From Anticarsia gemmatalis (Eukaryota > Arthropoda > Insecta > Lepidoptera > Erebidae), in the NCBI RefSeq assembly GCF_050436995.1, contig NC_134754.1, forward strand, positions 5,511,001 through 5,575,000: a stretch of DNA of 64,000 bases. The letters run 5' to 3'. Below the pieces are notes generated by a model that was not told the DNA's origin, searched no databases, and was given only the letters and a program-made list of their open reading frames with translations. Positions 40,001 to 53,800 of the stretch are shown one piece after another. The position numbers and the translations under genes were made by a program. Each line of letters opens with the position of its first letter. Within the stretch, counting starts at the first letter, position 1.

Positions 40001-40896
40001 ATGTAACCAACGCGGTGGGACCGCTTATGATCGACTTCAACTCCACGACGTGCACGAACACAGTGGGTGGAAGCTCATCCATAATAGAGAACCAAGTAAT
40101 TAATGATTATCTTCCACTGCTGTTAATATCTCTGTGCGTGTTCATTACAAGCTCAGCATTAATATGCGGTGTATTTTATTGGCGACGCGAGCTCAGAGTA
40201 TGGATTTACTATCACTGTGGCTTCAGAATGTGCTACAAAAGTACTGCGTTTGATGACGAAGCCGACAAAGATCGCCTTTTCGACGCCTACATAAGTTATA
40301 GCGTGAAAGACGAGGCGTTCGTCGCTCAAATGTTAGCGCCCGGCCTAGAATCCACCGACCCAAGTTTCCGGCTCTGTCTACACTATAGAGATTTTAACGC
40401 TTCGGCATACGTAGCGGATACGATAATAGAGGCCGTAGAGTCATCGAAAAGGACGATCATAGTCCTATCTAAAAATTTCATCAACAACGAATGGTGTCGG
40501 TTCGAGTTTAAGACGGCACTGCACGAAGTACTGAAAGAGAGACGAAGAAGACTGATAATAATATTGCTAGGTGAGCTACCGAATAGAGACATCGATCCGG
40601 AGCTCAGGTTGTGTTTGAAGGCGAACACGTGTATAGAGTGGGGTGATAGACAGTTTTGGCAGAAGTTGAGGTTCGCGATGCCGGACTTGCGGAAGTGTCA
40701 GTATCACCGGTCGACAGTGAATATTTACGCGTCGGTGTCTCCAGTGGGGGCCGGGCGGGCGCCGGCGCCGCCCCCTCCGCCGCCGCCGGGCAAGCTCCCC
40801 CCCCTGCTCGGCGACGGGCTGGCCCTGCCGGCCGGTGTGCACACGCGCGACGCGCACCCCCACCGCATGCCGCCGCAAGCGCAGCTCTGGGCGTAG
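37057..40896 (+). CDS. Toll-7: Toll-family receptor, Toll-7/18-wheeler clade, single exon
   Basis: Single-pass cell-surface receptor with a leucine-rich ectodomain and an intracellular TIR signalling domain. The reading frame is uninterrupted for 1279 codons. I chose the ATG at 37057 because its context is strong (A at -3, G at +4) and it opens directly into a signal peptide (hydrophobic stretch about residues 12-26). The in-frame TTG 15 bases upstream is not needed. In order: leucine-rich repeats from about residue 105 to 690; a C-terminal cap with C707, C709, C737, C760; a cysteine-rich linker (770-790); an N-terminal cap ending at C803; a second short repeat block (about 817-943); a second cap with C951, C953, C978, C999; a membrane segment at about 1018-1042; and a TIR domain at about 1074-1211. 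The TIR shows FDAYISY (1075-1081), the box 2 RD pair (1111-1112) and box 3 FW (1200-1201). The BB loop lacks the proline of many TLRs. The double cap arrangement is the insect multi-cysteine-cluster type. Toll-7 versus 18w versus another lepidopteran paralogue needs a tree. Confidence 0.95.
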   Translation: MALQQTSSRNRFCQILFWFVLGLNVADQSSLPLKYEAPDDCQWWLRGPNDAHEVSLTCKLRTINSEFDTTNFSVIPSEHTTSLRIECNEEMMYKSSLDDRSFAHLVKLRELVLDNCKIGRWPPGVLSGLRDLRNLTIRTKNTEWAAMSLEIASESFTAVRQLEKLDLSFNNIWSFPENLFCPLTNLVYLNVSSNRLQDVSDLGFRERAMHQALISEQDGPPPSASSMSHATCSLDIEVLDASSNHFVLMPENGFMALRRLKELHIHDNEISMVADKALSGLKQLQIIDLSNNKIVALPQDLFKDCRPVIKEIYLQNNSISVLSPSLFANLDQLLALDLSNNHLTSTWINENTFTGLIRMVLLNLSNNRLTKLDPKIFKDLYTLQILNVQHNMLESIAADTFAPMNNLHTLILSYNKISHIDAYALNGLYVLSLLSIDNNHLEELHPEAFRNTSSLQDLNLNGNRLKKVPIALRNMRLLRTLDLGENQITSLEEPGFVGLHNVYGLRLIGNKIENISKDVFSDLPSLQILNLARNKLKHIDMNAFETLTNLQAIRLDANRLTEIQGLFVNIPSLLWLNVSDNQIEWFDYTVIPSGLQWLDLHSNNIKELGNNYRLDKELRLQTLDASFNKMTKISAFSIPSSVELLFLNDNQITQVEAQTFVGKTNLTRVDLYANQITSMDLNALRLTPVDPGRPLPEFYIGGNPFQCDCTMEWLQRINKLDHLRQHPRVMDLESIYCKLLYNRERTYIPLIEAESSQFLCTYKTHCFTLCHCCDFDACDCEMTCPSNCTCYHDQPWSANIVDCSAAGYAEIPNSIPMDATELYLDGNNFGGLTSHAFIGRKNLKILYANNSNIDALYNNTFSGLKRLTILHLEKNNIKELLGFELSPLENLRELHLQDNKIHYIDNRTFTELRHLEVLRLEGNNIYGFAVWHFTMNPYLVEISLSRNLWSCDCQYLHKFRTWFKNNLGKVEDANKITCVFNNVTNAVGPLMIDFNSTTCTNTVGGSSSIIENQVINDYLPLLLISLCVFITSSALICGVFYWRRELRVWIYYHCGFRMCYKSTAFDDEADKDRLFDAYISYSVKDEAFVAQMLAPGLESTDPSFRLCLHYRDFNASAYVADTIIEAVESSKRTIIVLSKNFINNEWCRFEFKTALHEVLKERRRRLIIILLGELPNRDIDPELRLCLKANTCIEWGDRQFWQKLRFAMPDLRKCQYHRSTVNIYASVSPVGAGRAPAPPPPPPPGKLPPLLGDGLALPAGVHTRDAHPHRMPPQAQLWA

Positions 40897-41400
40897 CGTA
40901 TGCTCCAACGCAGGTAAACAGACACTGAACTTACTTGCAACGCTTAAGCGTATTAGTCCAATCAAATGGTGATAATTAATTATAGGTTGTTCCACACTAT
41001 ATTTATTGTATAGAATAAGATTTACGACGCCTGACACGAATTTGCATTTATTTGTATAGAATAGGCTGCTAGTTTTATTTTAATTTGTTACGGAATAATT
41101 TCCTGATTTCTGCGATAGTAATTTATAAACTACGGATAGTCCGATGTAAATATTAGTATTTGTTAAAATATTTCAGTGACTACTAAATATTCGGATCGCT
41201 TAAATATTATATAATGCCAAAGTTTAAAACTTATAGCTATTATGTACAGATGCATTTATTACTATAGTTATGTTAAAAACCCTTATTGTCATTAGAGTCT
41301 GTAAATATTATGATTTTGTATATAGAACTGTAAATACGCAAATCAATTATTATTATACGAAAAAATCGAAAACAAGAAATACACATTTTTAAAATTTTAT
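40897..41400 (+). other. Predicted 3'UTR and poly(A) region of the Toll mRNA
   Basis: After the TAG stop the sequence returns at once to AT-rich composition. No canonical AATAAA lies in the first 500 bases. The best variant is AATACA at 41378-41383, followed from 41399 by a T/G-rich stretch suitable as a downstream element. An AATAAG also occurs near 41013. A consensus-like splice donor CAG|GTAAAC sits at 40911-40919, just past the stop. The end of the transcript is therefore uncertain. Confidence 0.35.
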
Positions 41401-44400
41401 TTGGTTTTGTTTCATTTATTGTGTTACCTTTTTTGTTCGACATTTAATTTCTATGATTTCGACAAACTGTACGACGATATAAAATATCGTACTTATCAGA
41501 AACAAAATATTCAAGAAGCTGGCAGTACTAACAAAGTTCTAACACACTTGGACACACTTGGAAACTCGGAGGTACTCATCGGCATGTTAAAATGGAAGTA
41601 GGTTCGAACACTAACTCAGCCAATATGCAAACATATTGAAAATTGAAAGTCACTCCGACGAAGTTTAGTGCGGGTAAATGGTACCTTGAGTTCTAACATG
41701 TACTTCGGTACTAAAGTTTACATTCACTGCTAGTGGTTGTAAAATTAGCGCAGGGAATAATTTCCTTTACATGACTTACTTAGAAGCGTAGAAGTGAAAC
41801 AATACGTGAAATACGTCATACAAAGTTCGAGGCTAAACAACTATTTAATAATTAAATCTACTGCTGAGAGTACATAAGTTTTCACAGAAATACAATACTG
41901 CTTATACATAAAATACATTTTTCAAAATATACTCAAGCGTTGATTCAGCAAAGTTATTGACTCACGCTTTTTGAATACATTGAAGAATCAAAAGACAATC
42001 AAATTATTGGCTTCACAAGCTCTATAACGAAATAAAAGGGCTTCTTTAAAATCTATCTTTTCAAACTTATTCAATAAAGAAATCACTTGTTTCTGAGGCA
42101 AAGGAGAAAAAAATGTTTCATGTAAAAAATACGATGAAAGAACTTGTTTTAAAAGTAGATAGAAATTATTTTAGAACTTCCTACCTACCTTAACTAATTC
42201 AATTTGAGTCTCGAAGCAAAAAAGGGAATAGGAAAGTCGGGCATGTCGAATTTATCGGATCTAATAAGTAATGTAGGAGAAGGAACCAAATAAAATATGT
42301 AGGCAATAAAATAAGTTTCTGAATAATGTCGAACATTAATTCGATTGTATTTATTGCTTAGTAAGTAACCGCAGACGGTGACTTGTTTGTTAGACAATGA
42401 TGCTTCTCTTAAAATAGAAACAATTTAATCTCAGTTAATTGAAAGACTTAGGTCATCAACTATTTTTAGCACTGGGTTTTAGACCAGTCAAATATTTCTT
42501 CTTTGTGTAATGCGATGTTTTAGCCAACTGACTGATTAGACTAAACTAATTTTTTACAATAAATATTCTTCATAAGTATTTGTGTTTATTGCACATCGAC
42601 AACAGATTTTGAAGACTAATTCAGTCATTAAAATATTTTTGTAGGCATTTGACCATATTTATCCTGACAGTATTGATAAAAAATACTAAATTAAGGGACA
42701 AGTTACAAATGTTTCATAAGGTATTTGCATCGCAACATTTTGAAAATAAAAAACTTATTTCTTAATGGTTCGAAAGAGTTCCAAAAAGCACGTCATGCAT
42801 TCTAACAACTCTCTAGGCACACTACTTCGATAAACCCATGCTAATATTCTAAGAACGATGTCTCTGGCTATTTCTCACTTTACAACCTCCATAAGGTTTC
42901 ATACCATCACTATCACCATACATTACAAGTGGCAATCTCGCCCTACGACTCGTCAGACCATTCTCTTCCCATTATGAACACACGCAGCTATAAATTCTCA
43001 TATTTTCCACCCCACAAGGCAAACTTATATCCCCTACTAACACCACCTAGCGGCAACTCATGAAACTCCTATTATCTGTTTGTGGACGAATCAAAACGAA
43101 ATCAACATCAGTTATTTTTGTCGTTACCCCTCATCAAACAAACGTAGATGGGTCAGTTCTCGTAATTCCAGACGTTTGATTGTCTTTGGATAAGACAGCT
43201 GATATCTTTGTTAGTTATTACAACTAAATATTACGAATTACTAGCTATTTTCGACGGCTCTACTCGCACTACAAAAAAAAAGTTTACTTTAAATGTTAAA
43301 GATGATCTTTACCGTGGCTTGCTCTACACGAATTGATATTCGTGATATAATATATCCGGCGGTCAAAAGTCATCTTAATAGTATTAGCCGTTTAGTCTTT
43401 ACAAATTGATACAAACAGACATAAAGTCAGGCAATCACAATTAATGTAGCATTTATATTAATACATGTGTTTCCATTAAATTACTTTCAAGCATTTATTC
43501 TCTTTGTTGGTCCAGCATATCAAGTAAACATCACCACACTATCGCCTGACATAAAGTGTATAGCGTTTCAAAAGAACCACACAGGAAAAACGTTCGGGGA
43601 AAATGCAAGCTATACATAGACTGGAATGCTAAGTCACGGGAACAGAATAGTTTTAAAAATATCTCCCAGGTTTCATTCTTTTTTGCTTCTGGATATCCAT
43701 TTGTTTGTATGGCTGTTATTTAAGCGATTGATACTAAAGTGTAGTGTATTTTTGAGGTATTAGAAGGTTAACTGTTTAAACTCATGAATTATTAGACAAA
43801 GAACTGCTTATGATAAGCCAATAAAATCTTATTTAGGGAGCAAATTACTGTATTCTAATCTATAAATATTATTTTCCGAGAAAAAATATAAATTAAATAT
43901 TTTTGCCGGACATGGAAATCACACCTCAGATCGCTTAATATGGATTGTCGTTTCAAACATAAGTAAATTAATTAGTATTTAAAAGATAGAACAAATTCAA
44001 AGCGACTTTTACTCCGAAAGTACTGTAAAATAGTATTAAAAATAGGTAAAATGTAAAAGTACTCAATTAAATTACAATAAAATGCCTAAACTTCAAGTGA
44101 ATTTCAAGCCAAAATCTTCACTTACTCAAAGGGTTCATTCATGGTGACAGCAAATTTCATTTCACTCCACTATCTGTCTCGTAGTGTCAACGAAATCTGG
44201 TGAAGCTAGTCAGTGTTGAAGTAATGGGAAAACTTGTTTGCTACTGTGACCAATGTGCCGAGCAAATTTATGATACGTAGTAGTCCTTATGACAGGTTTA
44301 TGTGAACAACCTTTTGTTGAAGGCTCCCGATTGTTGATATTACTTTGATTTTTCTTGCCGTTTTTTATTTTATAAGGCTTTTGGGAGTAAACTGTATTAA

Positions 44401-47400
44401 TTTCTTAGTGGGGATGTAGGTCTGTTTAATTTTGGATTCGTTTATTTATTTTGGAAACAAATCGGCAATTAGACAATGTTACTAGAAAAACATCTAGCAG
44501 AATTATGGTGTTTATTTTTCTCTGTATCATTCACTTGATTAACAATGTTCATTGGTTGAAAACCGGGTTTAGTTTGTATGTTTATCAGTGGGCATATAAA
44601 AGCTGATAATAATATAATGATGAATAGTTAGTATTTCAAAGCATCGATTCGTTCTATTTATGTGTAAATGAAATTAAACCAAGCGCAAATTACTCTATAT
44701 GTATTCGCGGGAAACGTAATCACACAAACTATTGACCTATTTCAAACAACAGGCTAAATAATGAAATCAACGAAACATCTAGATAATCACACTGGATGCA
44801 TTAATAAAGGCAAAACAACCGTTCTCAAACTAAAACATAAATGTGTAGGTCCGTATGCAAATTAAATTTGTTATCAGGTTCTCTCTCTATTAATATTTCA
44901 GTGAGAACCTTGTCCAAACGGACGAGGGCATCAATACACGTCCGAAACTTTAAACTAAACAATAAACGTGTGTATAATAATAATTTAATCCAATATTTTG
45001 GGTCCAGCAGCGGACGCGGCCACCATAATGGAATTAGTTTCGTAATTAACTTACTTTATCGTTAAAAGGGGATACTCAGTACTATCTGCGTTGAAAATTC
45101 AAGTTCCATACGTTTGTATGTTGAAATGGAAATTACGGAACCACAGCAGTATTTACTAAAGTTAAGAGGGACGAAGGTTTAATCTGTTTGCGGTACTATT
45201 AGACATAAATACGACCGAACATTATATGTATTAAGGGATGGTACTGGTAACGCGCAAATGGAGATTATATATACATTTCGTTGTATAAATTCTAGTAGAT
45301 ATTGAACTGGAAATGTAATGAATGTAGTTATATACGACAGTTGTAGAACTAAGCTAGGGTTGTTTTAATTAGATGTCGGAACTGTCAGTTTTGTGTACTC
45401 TCGGACACAAACTGTTATCTGTTTAATTTCATCAACTCGTCAGGTCTTATTAATAAAGGTCTAAAAATAAAACTCGACAAGGTTTTCATATTTCTGGGTC
45501 GTTCATATTAGGCTCAATATTTTTACGGGGCGTTTATTTTTAAAACACAATAGAAAGTGTTGTTGTTTTATACGCCTATTGTTTTAATGAATATATTTTG
45601 TCAGACATGTACGTTTTAAAGCAAGTCTAATTTGTATTACTACATTCTCGTACTTCTGATCATTTAGTGACAGACAGACACAACCTGACCTTAACATCAA
45701 ATCTGAGACTTCTCGTTCTGCCGTCACACACTCTGCTACTAAACTATTGGGAAAGATTTTAATACTCTACATATGTAAGTTATTTTAGACACTACTTACC
45801 GGTTACTCATAAATAAGTAATTCTAAATCAATCGTTCGAAGTAAAACAGTTTTAATAAAATACTTTAACTGGTTTATGGAACACTACCATAAGATAGACA
45901 AGGACACAACATCCAAAATAGAGCTTTAGAAAGAGATAGATGTATATGTGGAAGATCAATGTGTAGTGATAAATTCTTTTCCGTTAAATGCTGCGGAATC
46001 TGATTTTAAACCTTTTTAAGATAGAATCAAAACAAATGATCGGACGGTACGATTAATATGGTTTAAAAAGGTTAACATTTTTGTGTGAATAGTTTATTCT
46101 TCTTGATAAAAGCTAATTAAATAGTATCCGTTTTGAAGTAAGTTACACACAGAAAATTGGGTTTAGAATATACATTTTCGCTATACCTAGAAGGTTCAGT
46201 AAAATATAGATAATTTAAAACTTAAGTAACTATATTTTTTCCATATTCATAAAACTCAGGCAATAAATACTAAGAACGAATGTAAGTTAATCATTATTAT
46301 CTCACGTGCAATAGATAGCTGCTGCTAGAATGGTAGCAGTTGTCGTCACTTAAAAGTGAAGTAGGTAAATATCTCTAGGCCATAACAAAAGATGCCATTG
46401 ACATACAAGAACATTCCTTTCAAGTACGTCTAATGTCATTTAAATAACGTACAGATTAAAAATGCCTTAAAGATATTGGCTTACTTAAACATGTAGTCTT
46501 AACAAAAGACCCATCTGCTGGAAAATGCCATATGGTACGACAATAGGCGCATGCGCAATTTAATAGCGTCCTAGTAAAAGCAACGGGGCCCTTTGAATAT
46601 ACTCTAAATACACAAGTATGGAAAAAAATATACGTCATTCGATAATCCTTTACGCACCGGAGATGTCATCGTCAGAGATCAGCTTTCGACCATCCACCGG
46701 TGGGTTTGCGTAACTCAATACATTTATAACTAAGGACTTTCTTCCAGAAAATTATATCCTACAATCTAAGCAATAAGATCTATTATTGATTGCTGATGAA
46801 ATGTCAACCACAGACCGCAGAACGAGGACAATCGTGGACAAAAAGCATCAGATAATATGCCATCCCTTAATCACATGCACCGTTGCCCCCGAAAAAATAT
46901 TTGGTAGTTCATTCGTATTTGTTTGTTCACAAATCTATTTTGGAACATCTATTTGTGCATTTACAACCGGCTTACAACATACTCTCGAGTAGAATTTGTT
47001 GTCAAAATGTTAAAACTTCGTCTCGGATTGTAAACGGTTCAGTGTCGTGTTCTAAATTTGTATCGTTTCAAAGAATGTTTAGGGCGCGCCCTGTAATACA
47101 ATAGATCTTTGGTACTGTTAATTTCACTGAGAATGCCATGATTCCGTGCACTTTTTAGTGTCGTTAATTCAATCTGGAACTTGGTAAAGAATGTGAATAG
47201 AGTGTCGGCCATGAGAAATTTCGGTGCGCAGTAAATAGCTCCACAGAGAGACCGTCATTATGGTGAGTTCATTCCGAGGTTCCCAGCGTTAAAGTTGGAT
47301 GACAATTTACTATCCTTCCGATAGTAAATCTTGCAAGCGCTCCATCAGCGGCATTAAAATAAAAACGTCCGCAAAATATCCTGTAAAATTTAGCACCAAT

Positions 47401-47559
47401 CATTAAATTTTGTAACTTTAATACGGCTCTCGTAAATTTAGTTTTTAATGCTCTATAACTTTTAACATCCATAATTTACAGAAGCGTGTTTCATTATAAT
47501 ATATCTTTAATTTGAATCTACGCACTTGCGGGAGCACCAATTTATATTTGTAATCAAAT

Positions 47560-48070
47560 TACAGAATACGCGCCATAACGAAACGAAATATTACCTCATA
47601 ATGCTCGCAAATAATTTAAATGGCAACAATTCTAAAACCTTCCAATTATTAATCGACTCGACTAGTAAATGAACTGGAACCGTATTAAATTTACACCACA
47701 TGGGTATTATCAAATTAGACTATGAATCAAAACGCCCCTAGTGTATTCTGACCTTTATTTGCGTGGCAGTCGGCTTATGAATAGCATATTACTGAAGGCC
47801 TATCCCGAGTGAGGGTATATGGTTTAGATAACCCAGAGACGGCGGTTTCTAGAACCGAGTGCCAATAATTGACTATCAAACTTGATATATAGCTTTCTCG
47901 GCGGCTTGACGGCGATAGTTGGATGAGTTATAGCCGGTCTTGGTCCCCGGGGAGCGCGAGACATTTTGTTAAGTCTCGCAAAAGTCGCACTACTCGCAGT
48001 CGGGTTGCACTAATCATAACATTTATGCTCGGCTAAGTTTATGTTATGTGAGCTTAGCGTCAACTCCCGT
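47560..48070. promoter_or_regulatory. Complex non-coding island, candidate enhancer
   Basis: About 500 bases of GC-richer, non-repetitive DNA with CCAATTATTAATCGACTCG, CCAATAATTGACTATCAAAC and ACATTTATGCTCGG motifs, including homeobox-type cores. No open frame longer than chance. About 7 kb downstream of the Toll gene. Confidence 0.15.
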
Positions 48071-50810
48071 CGTAATTTTCCACTCCAATACTTTATGTTA
48101 TTGGTACGGTAGCTAAACAAATTTTACATTAACACTAAACCCCTATGACATGATTAATCCCAGTTGTTGAATTTGCCGTATCATCATATAATAATACTTC
48201 ATTTGCACAAACAAACCTCAAATCACAACACTCATTAGACTTAACATAAAATATTCAGTTGCATAACGAATTCACATTTGTACAATCGGAACGTAACACG
48301 TGTTAACACGGGTCTCGTTCATTAAATATTGAGGATGACGCCATAATTTACAATGAGTCCGCATTGCTTAAGCTTCACGTTATGAAATTTTAATCAAAGT
48401 TCGCAGCCCCAAGTGTATTGGTACGGATACAGTTTAATGGGTTCCGTAGCGTTTCTACGCCAGTTATTTGCATCGCAAACTTGTTTTGATCACAAAAGTT
48501 TTGTTACATTGCTATTTGATTTGAAAATACAGCGCCATAGGCGCTTTTTTACAAACAACTGTATCAGAGTTGAATGCTTTCAGCCGAACTTCTAGTTTTT
48601 TAATCAAATAAGCGTTTTTGTGCTCGTAGATTCATTTTTAAACGTACTATGTAGGTCGAACGAAGTATTTTTAATTTTCAATATTTTGACTACTCGCCTA
48701 CTGCTTTTTATTGTTTTCTGAGACTCGTTCATATCTGTAGCGATTCTGAGAACAAATAATTATGCCAGCTATTCAGTGAAATTTTCTCACTATAATTATA
48801 AACTAATTACGAATCACAAAAGGACACGAGTACAACGACCTGAGACTTCTCAAAGGACAAAATTAAAACGACACGTTCAACTGTGGCTGAGCATCTCTTG
48901 ACATCTGCTTCATCATTAGAGTAAAGAGACAACTTCTAAAAAATGTCTCGAGTGAACGTTCATTAATTTTAGTTTGTCATAGGCTACTAATTTGTAAAAT
49001 TTACTGCGGGATTCTAATAGCTTTGTATCCGGGAACACATAACTGAAATATTAAAACTCTTTGAGTTTCGGCGCGTACGCACCTAGAAGACGTATTTATG
49101 TGTCATTTAACACTAATAACAGTTGGAGAATCATCAGTGTGGAGTCAAAACATTTTATTATAATTTATGTCACATCTTACATGTAAGAACTTCGGGTGTG
49201 GTCTAACTAATTTGAGTTCTTCTAATTTCGTATTAATGTAACGGTCTAGTAATAATTAATAAACGTCAAATTAAAAATCAACCGTAATGTTGGAAGTATT
49301 TTTTTATGTTCTTTGTGACTCGGATGGAATTTGATTTAACGTTTGACAAAAGTAGTTCAGATTTTACTACTGCGTTTTATTTTAAAATAACCAGAATTAA
49401 TCTTCTCAATTTTGCTGCGATTCATCATTTTCAACTATAATCAAATTAAAGCTATACTTTAATATATTATGCTATATTTATACTAAACATTGTTAAAACG
49501 AATAAATTGTAAAAGATCTAAGTCGTCCTAAAATCCATTCTTTCTGCGAAAAATAATAGCTTTAGCCCCCTACGGACTCGGACTTAATAACATCTTGAAA
49601 GAAATAACACTTTTATTGTTACTTTTATAACTTATTTTCACTATTATTTATTTTAGCGAAGCCGTCATACACTTGTAAGTACGTTTTTATTACGCAATTT
49701 CGGCTAAGTGATATAAAATTAGTTTTTATTTCAATAACTGAGTGGATTATAACTTGTTTATTTAGAAGGTGACACTGTAACGAACCCCAATTACAAGACA
49801 AAATTAATCTATTAATATTTGTCCATTGCTGAAGGACTTTTATTAGGTTTATGTGTCCTCTTTTTACATAGTCATCTGTTTCGTAAAGCGTAACTCGCTG
49901 TAATACCTGCTTATAATATACCTACTTTGGCTATAACTAGTACGTTTTAATAAAAAGGTAGTTAGTAATAGCAAGTACACATGGGCTACCCTCTAGTCCA
50001 TCGTGAAATAAATGGGTAGAGCTGACTCAAAAATAAACTTAAACTGTTCGAAGATTTGATTTGCTTTCTTTTATATTAACAAAACAAATTCAAACATCTA
50101 TCTTCATTTAGATACGTAGACAAAAGAAAATATAATTTAATATTTAAAAATTAACCAAGTTTAATATCTTTAAAAAAATCCCAATACACCTTTGGAATAA
50201 ACCTTTCAAATAATATAACAGCATTTCAGTCAAATCCATCGAATTAGTTTTACACCACAATTTCAATCTGTCAATACAAATATTAATATTGAATTTTAGA
50301 AGTCTCAATTTAAAAGAATTTCGTGTAAAAATCTTTATTTATGCAAATTCTATATTTTAGAAAAGATTTTTCTGCAGTCTAGAATTTTCAGATTGATTGA
50401 ACGTTATTCAAATGAATGAATAAGTCACCTGGCTATGATCTATTTGTGTTCCACAAATGAATTGGAATGGCCGATAAGTTATTTACAAAATATTTTACAC
50501 TAAATATCTCAATATTCAAGTTGAAAGAACTGCATTAAGCAATTTTTAAAGAATACAAATCACTGAAAGCTAAAAAAGGTTAAGTAACTATTCGGTTATC
50601 ACGGCTAAATTAACTAAGAACACATCAACCGTTATAGCTTTATAAACATAAATTATAAATAGATTTTTCTACTCAAAGTATTTCCTTTTAAAAACGAATA
50701 TAGGTATAAAAGAAAACCAATATATTTCCGTCCTATCACAGCCAGTATACCTACGTGAGAAATTTCATACTGAATTTCAAGGCCTTATACAAAACCCGGG
50801 AGATATTCCA

Positions 50811-50843
50811 AGAATGTTTGCTACTACAATGTAGGAACATTCT
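50811..50843. repeat. Short hairpin with a heat-shock-element-like half site
   Basis: AGAATGTT and CTAC on the left pair with GTAG and AACATTCT on the right around a TACAAT loop. GGAACATTCT also matches the nGAAnnTTCn heat-shock pair, but a single pair is weak evidence. Confidence 0.25.
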
Positions 50844-53800
50844 CAGCTCTATCGAGAATATACAACCTCGACCGATCTGAAGGCAATAGAGTATTGTATT
50901 ACGAATTGGGCAGAACCTTCAACCAAACTCTTAGATCTAATGTATCAAGCATTGTGTTTGTCTATTCTATCCATTTCTCAAGAAGCCCAAAGATCCATTG
51001 ATATCGCTATCTGCTTACTCCATACGGTATAATAAGCGTAAACGCGTCTGATATACATAAGAACAAACGAGTTCTGGCCGACCAATACCCGAGATTGTCA
51101 CTGCCGATAAAATAGAAACGAGCATCCTTTTTGATATCACTGAACTATCTGTTTCAAATAATTTTACATTTTATAGAAATTGTGTATTTCTATGAATAGT
51201 TTTAAGCTTGTTTTGTTTTCGTATTATCTGAAATTCTTTTATCTTTTGATAATATGAAACGCCTGTTATGTTCCAACATCGGATTTTATAGATCGGAAAA
51301 ATGGCTGTTTAGATTATTCGAACTATCATCTGCTAGCACGATATCTACTTTTTATTTTGACGACGCAACAAAATAAAAGTCCCTAAAACAATTTTGTGTT
51401 GAAACTTGAAGGCGGATATCGGTAATCGATTCATATTCATCGGGTGATTAATAACAAAGTTTCAATTATAACTAACAGATACACATTTTGTTTACCGTTC
51501 AGAAGTACTTCTCAATTCAAATTAATAGCAGTTACACTCGTATATGAGAGGAAGTTTCCAGTTAAAAACAACAAAGTAGTCGAATATCAATAATTTATCG
51601 AGATGCCACTAAGAGTCTAGTTAGTAATTCGAAACCAGCGTAGCCTCGGGGTAAGAGCAGCATTTTGTATGAAGTACCAAACTTTCTCTGAGGTGTTCTC
51701 AGGTAGATAATAACTGAATAATCTTTTGAACCTCATTATGCAGTGTTAAAAATATTTACAGCCAAAGCTGGAAATATGTTAGCACCTGGTCGTTCAATGT
51801 GTCAAGTAAAGTTCTCTACGGTCGTAAATACGAGTCAAAAGTCGTATTCTCTATCGCCCGAGGTCAAATTTAATTATCATGTAGACGACGAATATTCTCA
51901 TACATTTGTATATGACGCCTACAGTATTATATAAATCAACGTTTGTACCGCTGCCATATTTCAACGGCAACTTAAACAATAGTTAAAATAATGGTGTCGA
52001 TGCTCAAGAATAATTATTTAGGAACATTTTAAATAAATCAATGAATAAATTAGAGGCTGCTATTACGTTTGATTTAGGTGGCAGCTCATCTGTTATGAAC
52101 AAATTGCGTTCCAACTTGAACATTTTTGTATGTAGAATATTTATTTAAGGCTATCGAGAATACATTTCTTCGTTATTTATTGAGTGTTTCCCGGTCATTC
52201 GGGGTTTCTACCGGTTTGTATGTTTTAGCAGAAAGCCTGCATATGTAAGCGAAAATACCGCGGAACATAATAATGCGAAAGCACCTTAAGTGTAACTAGA
52301 ACACAATGACATATTTTTTTCTAAACTCTTAAATTACTAACATTTTCTAATGTTGGATCTGATAAATCCGATTGTTAAAAATAACTTCGGTACAGTCGTA
52401 TCCAATTCTCCCGAATAAAGTCAAAAGTTTTGTTTGATGTCAAACTTATAAGTTTGATACAAACCCTTATGGTAAAAGGAATATTTCTGTACAGATGGAA
52501 ATAGAATCTAAAAATAAAAGTATCAAGAATGTTACCAACAGCTGCTATAAAGCGGAAAGTGGGTTATATTGATACTTGTTGACTTCCGATTCATATTTCT
52601 ATTGTAGTTTCATTTTATTATCTCATAAAGAATCATACAATTCGTTTTGCTACTTAAATTTTTACATATTGCTTTTGAACTGTAAAATTGTTGTTTCAGC
52701 ATTTCTGAATAATAAAATCTGACTATTCTTAAGCAAGGACATAATCACACATACTTTACTTATACCAGGATCATATAACGTTGCCAAATGGCTTTATCTT
52801 TGGCTAATCGGAAAGCAAAAATTTAACGTAAATAAATAGCCCAGTAATGTTCACAACGTTTACTTTTTTTCAAAAGTCTTTGAATCAAATCCATTTCCCC
52901 TATTTTTACTATTCAGTATAACAAATATTGAAACTCTCTCGCATTTATAATATTGGTTGAAATACTCATACCGTGTGCGAATCAAAGCGTTCAGTGGTTG
53001 CCATTTACAAGTCCGCACGTATCACGCCTCACTGGATAGTGGCTCTCCGTTATCGGCTCACGAATATTTTATAGCTCTTTTTATTTATACGTGATTCTCC
53101 TACATATTAGAACCAATAAAACTAAAGGTTATTATTCCTCGCACAAATAATAATTCATAACTCACTTCTAACTGAAAAGTTTTGCGAACACGAAAGCTAC
53201 AAATGGACTCTATTTATCTCGCAACAAAATATTATTTTACGAGCTCTAATGATGTACCCTTGAAATACGAAACGAATTACCAGTAAAAGAACACATAAAC
53301 ATTCACGTATCATCATAAATTACAAAGTAGAATCCAACTAAAACATTTAAAGGATAGGCTCTCTAATTCATCGAATGGAGGGTCCAATAAAAAATAAAAT
53401 TACAGAAGTTTTGTTTTAAGAGACCCACAAAAAAGCTAGCGACGGCTTTTACTTTTTTATTTCTCCAGTAAGGCATGGTAATTAAGAGGAGGTCTGCTAG
53501 TTTCAACGTAGTGCCTCCTAAACGTAGTCCCGACTGACATTAAAGCAGAGGGAATGGTGCTGTGATCCAGAGATGTATAGCACTTCTAGAAGCGACTATC
53601 AACGCAGTAAAGGCTAATGAACTTGAACGCACTTAGCGTGAAACCTTTTTGTATTTCGAACGAATGCTTCGCACGTGTTTATGCTTCCTGGTATGTAATT
53701 TTGCGTAATGAGTAGGTGAGTTTTTGCAACACCTTGTTAGATAAAAGAATGAGGTGTGATTGAGATGTTTAGATTGTAATAAAAATAAAAAATGCAATTC

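Noticed and set aside
40576..41037. 153-codon minus-strand frame and the 90-codon +2 frame over the Toll C-terminus
   Set aside because: They overlap the real coding sequence in a GC-rich segment where stops are rare. Arginine/proline-rich content is typical of shadow frames.
45660..45740. Possible SINE remnant with a GACAGACAGACAC run
   Set aside because: No B box could be seen and the body does not match the other SINEs in the window.
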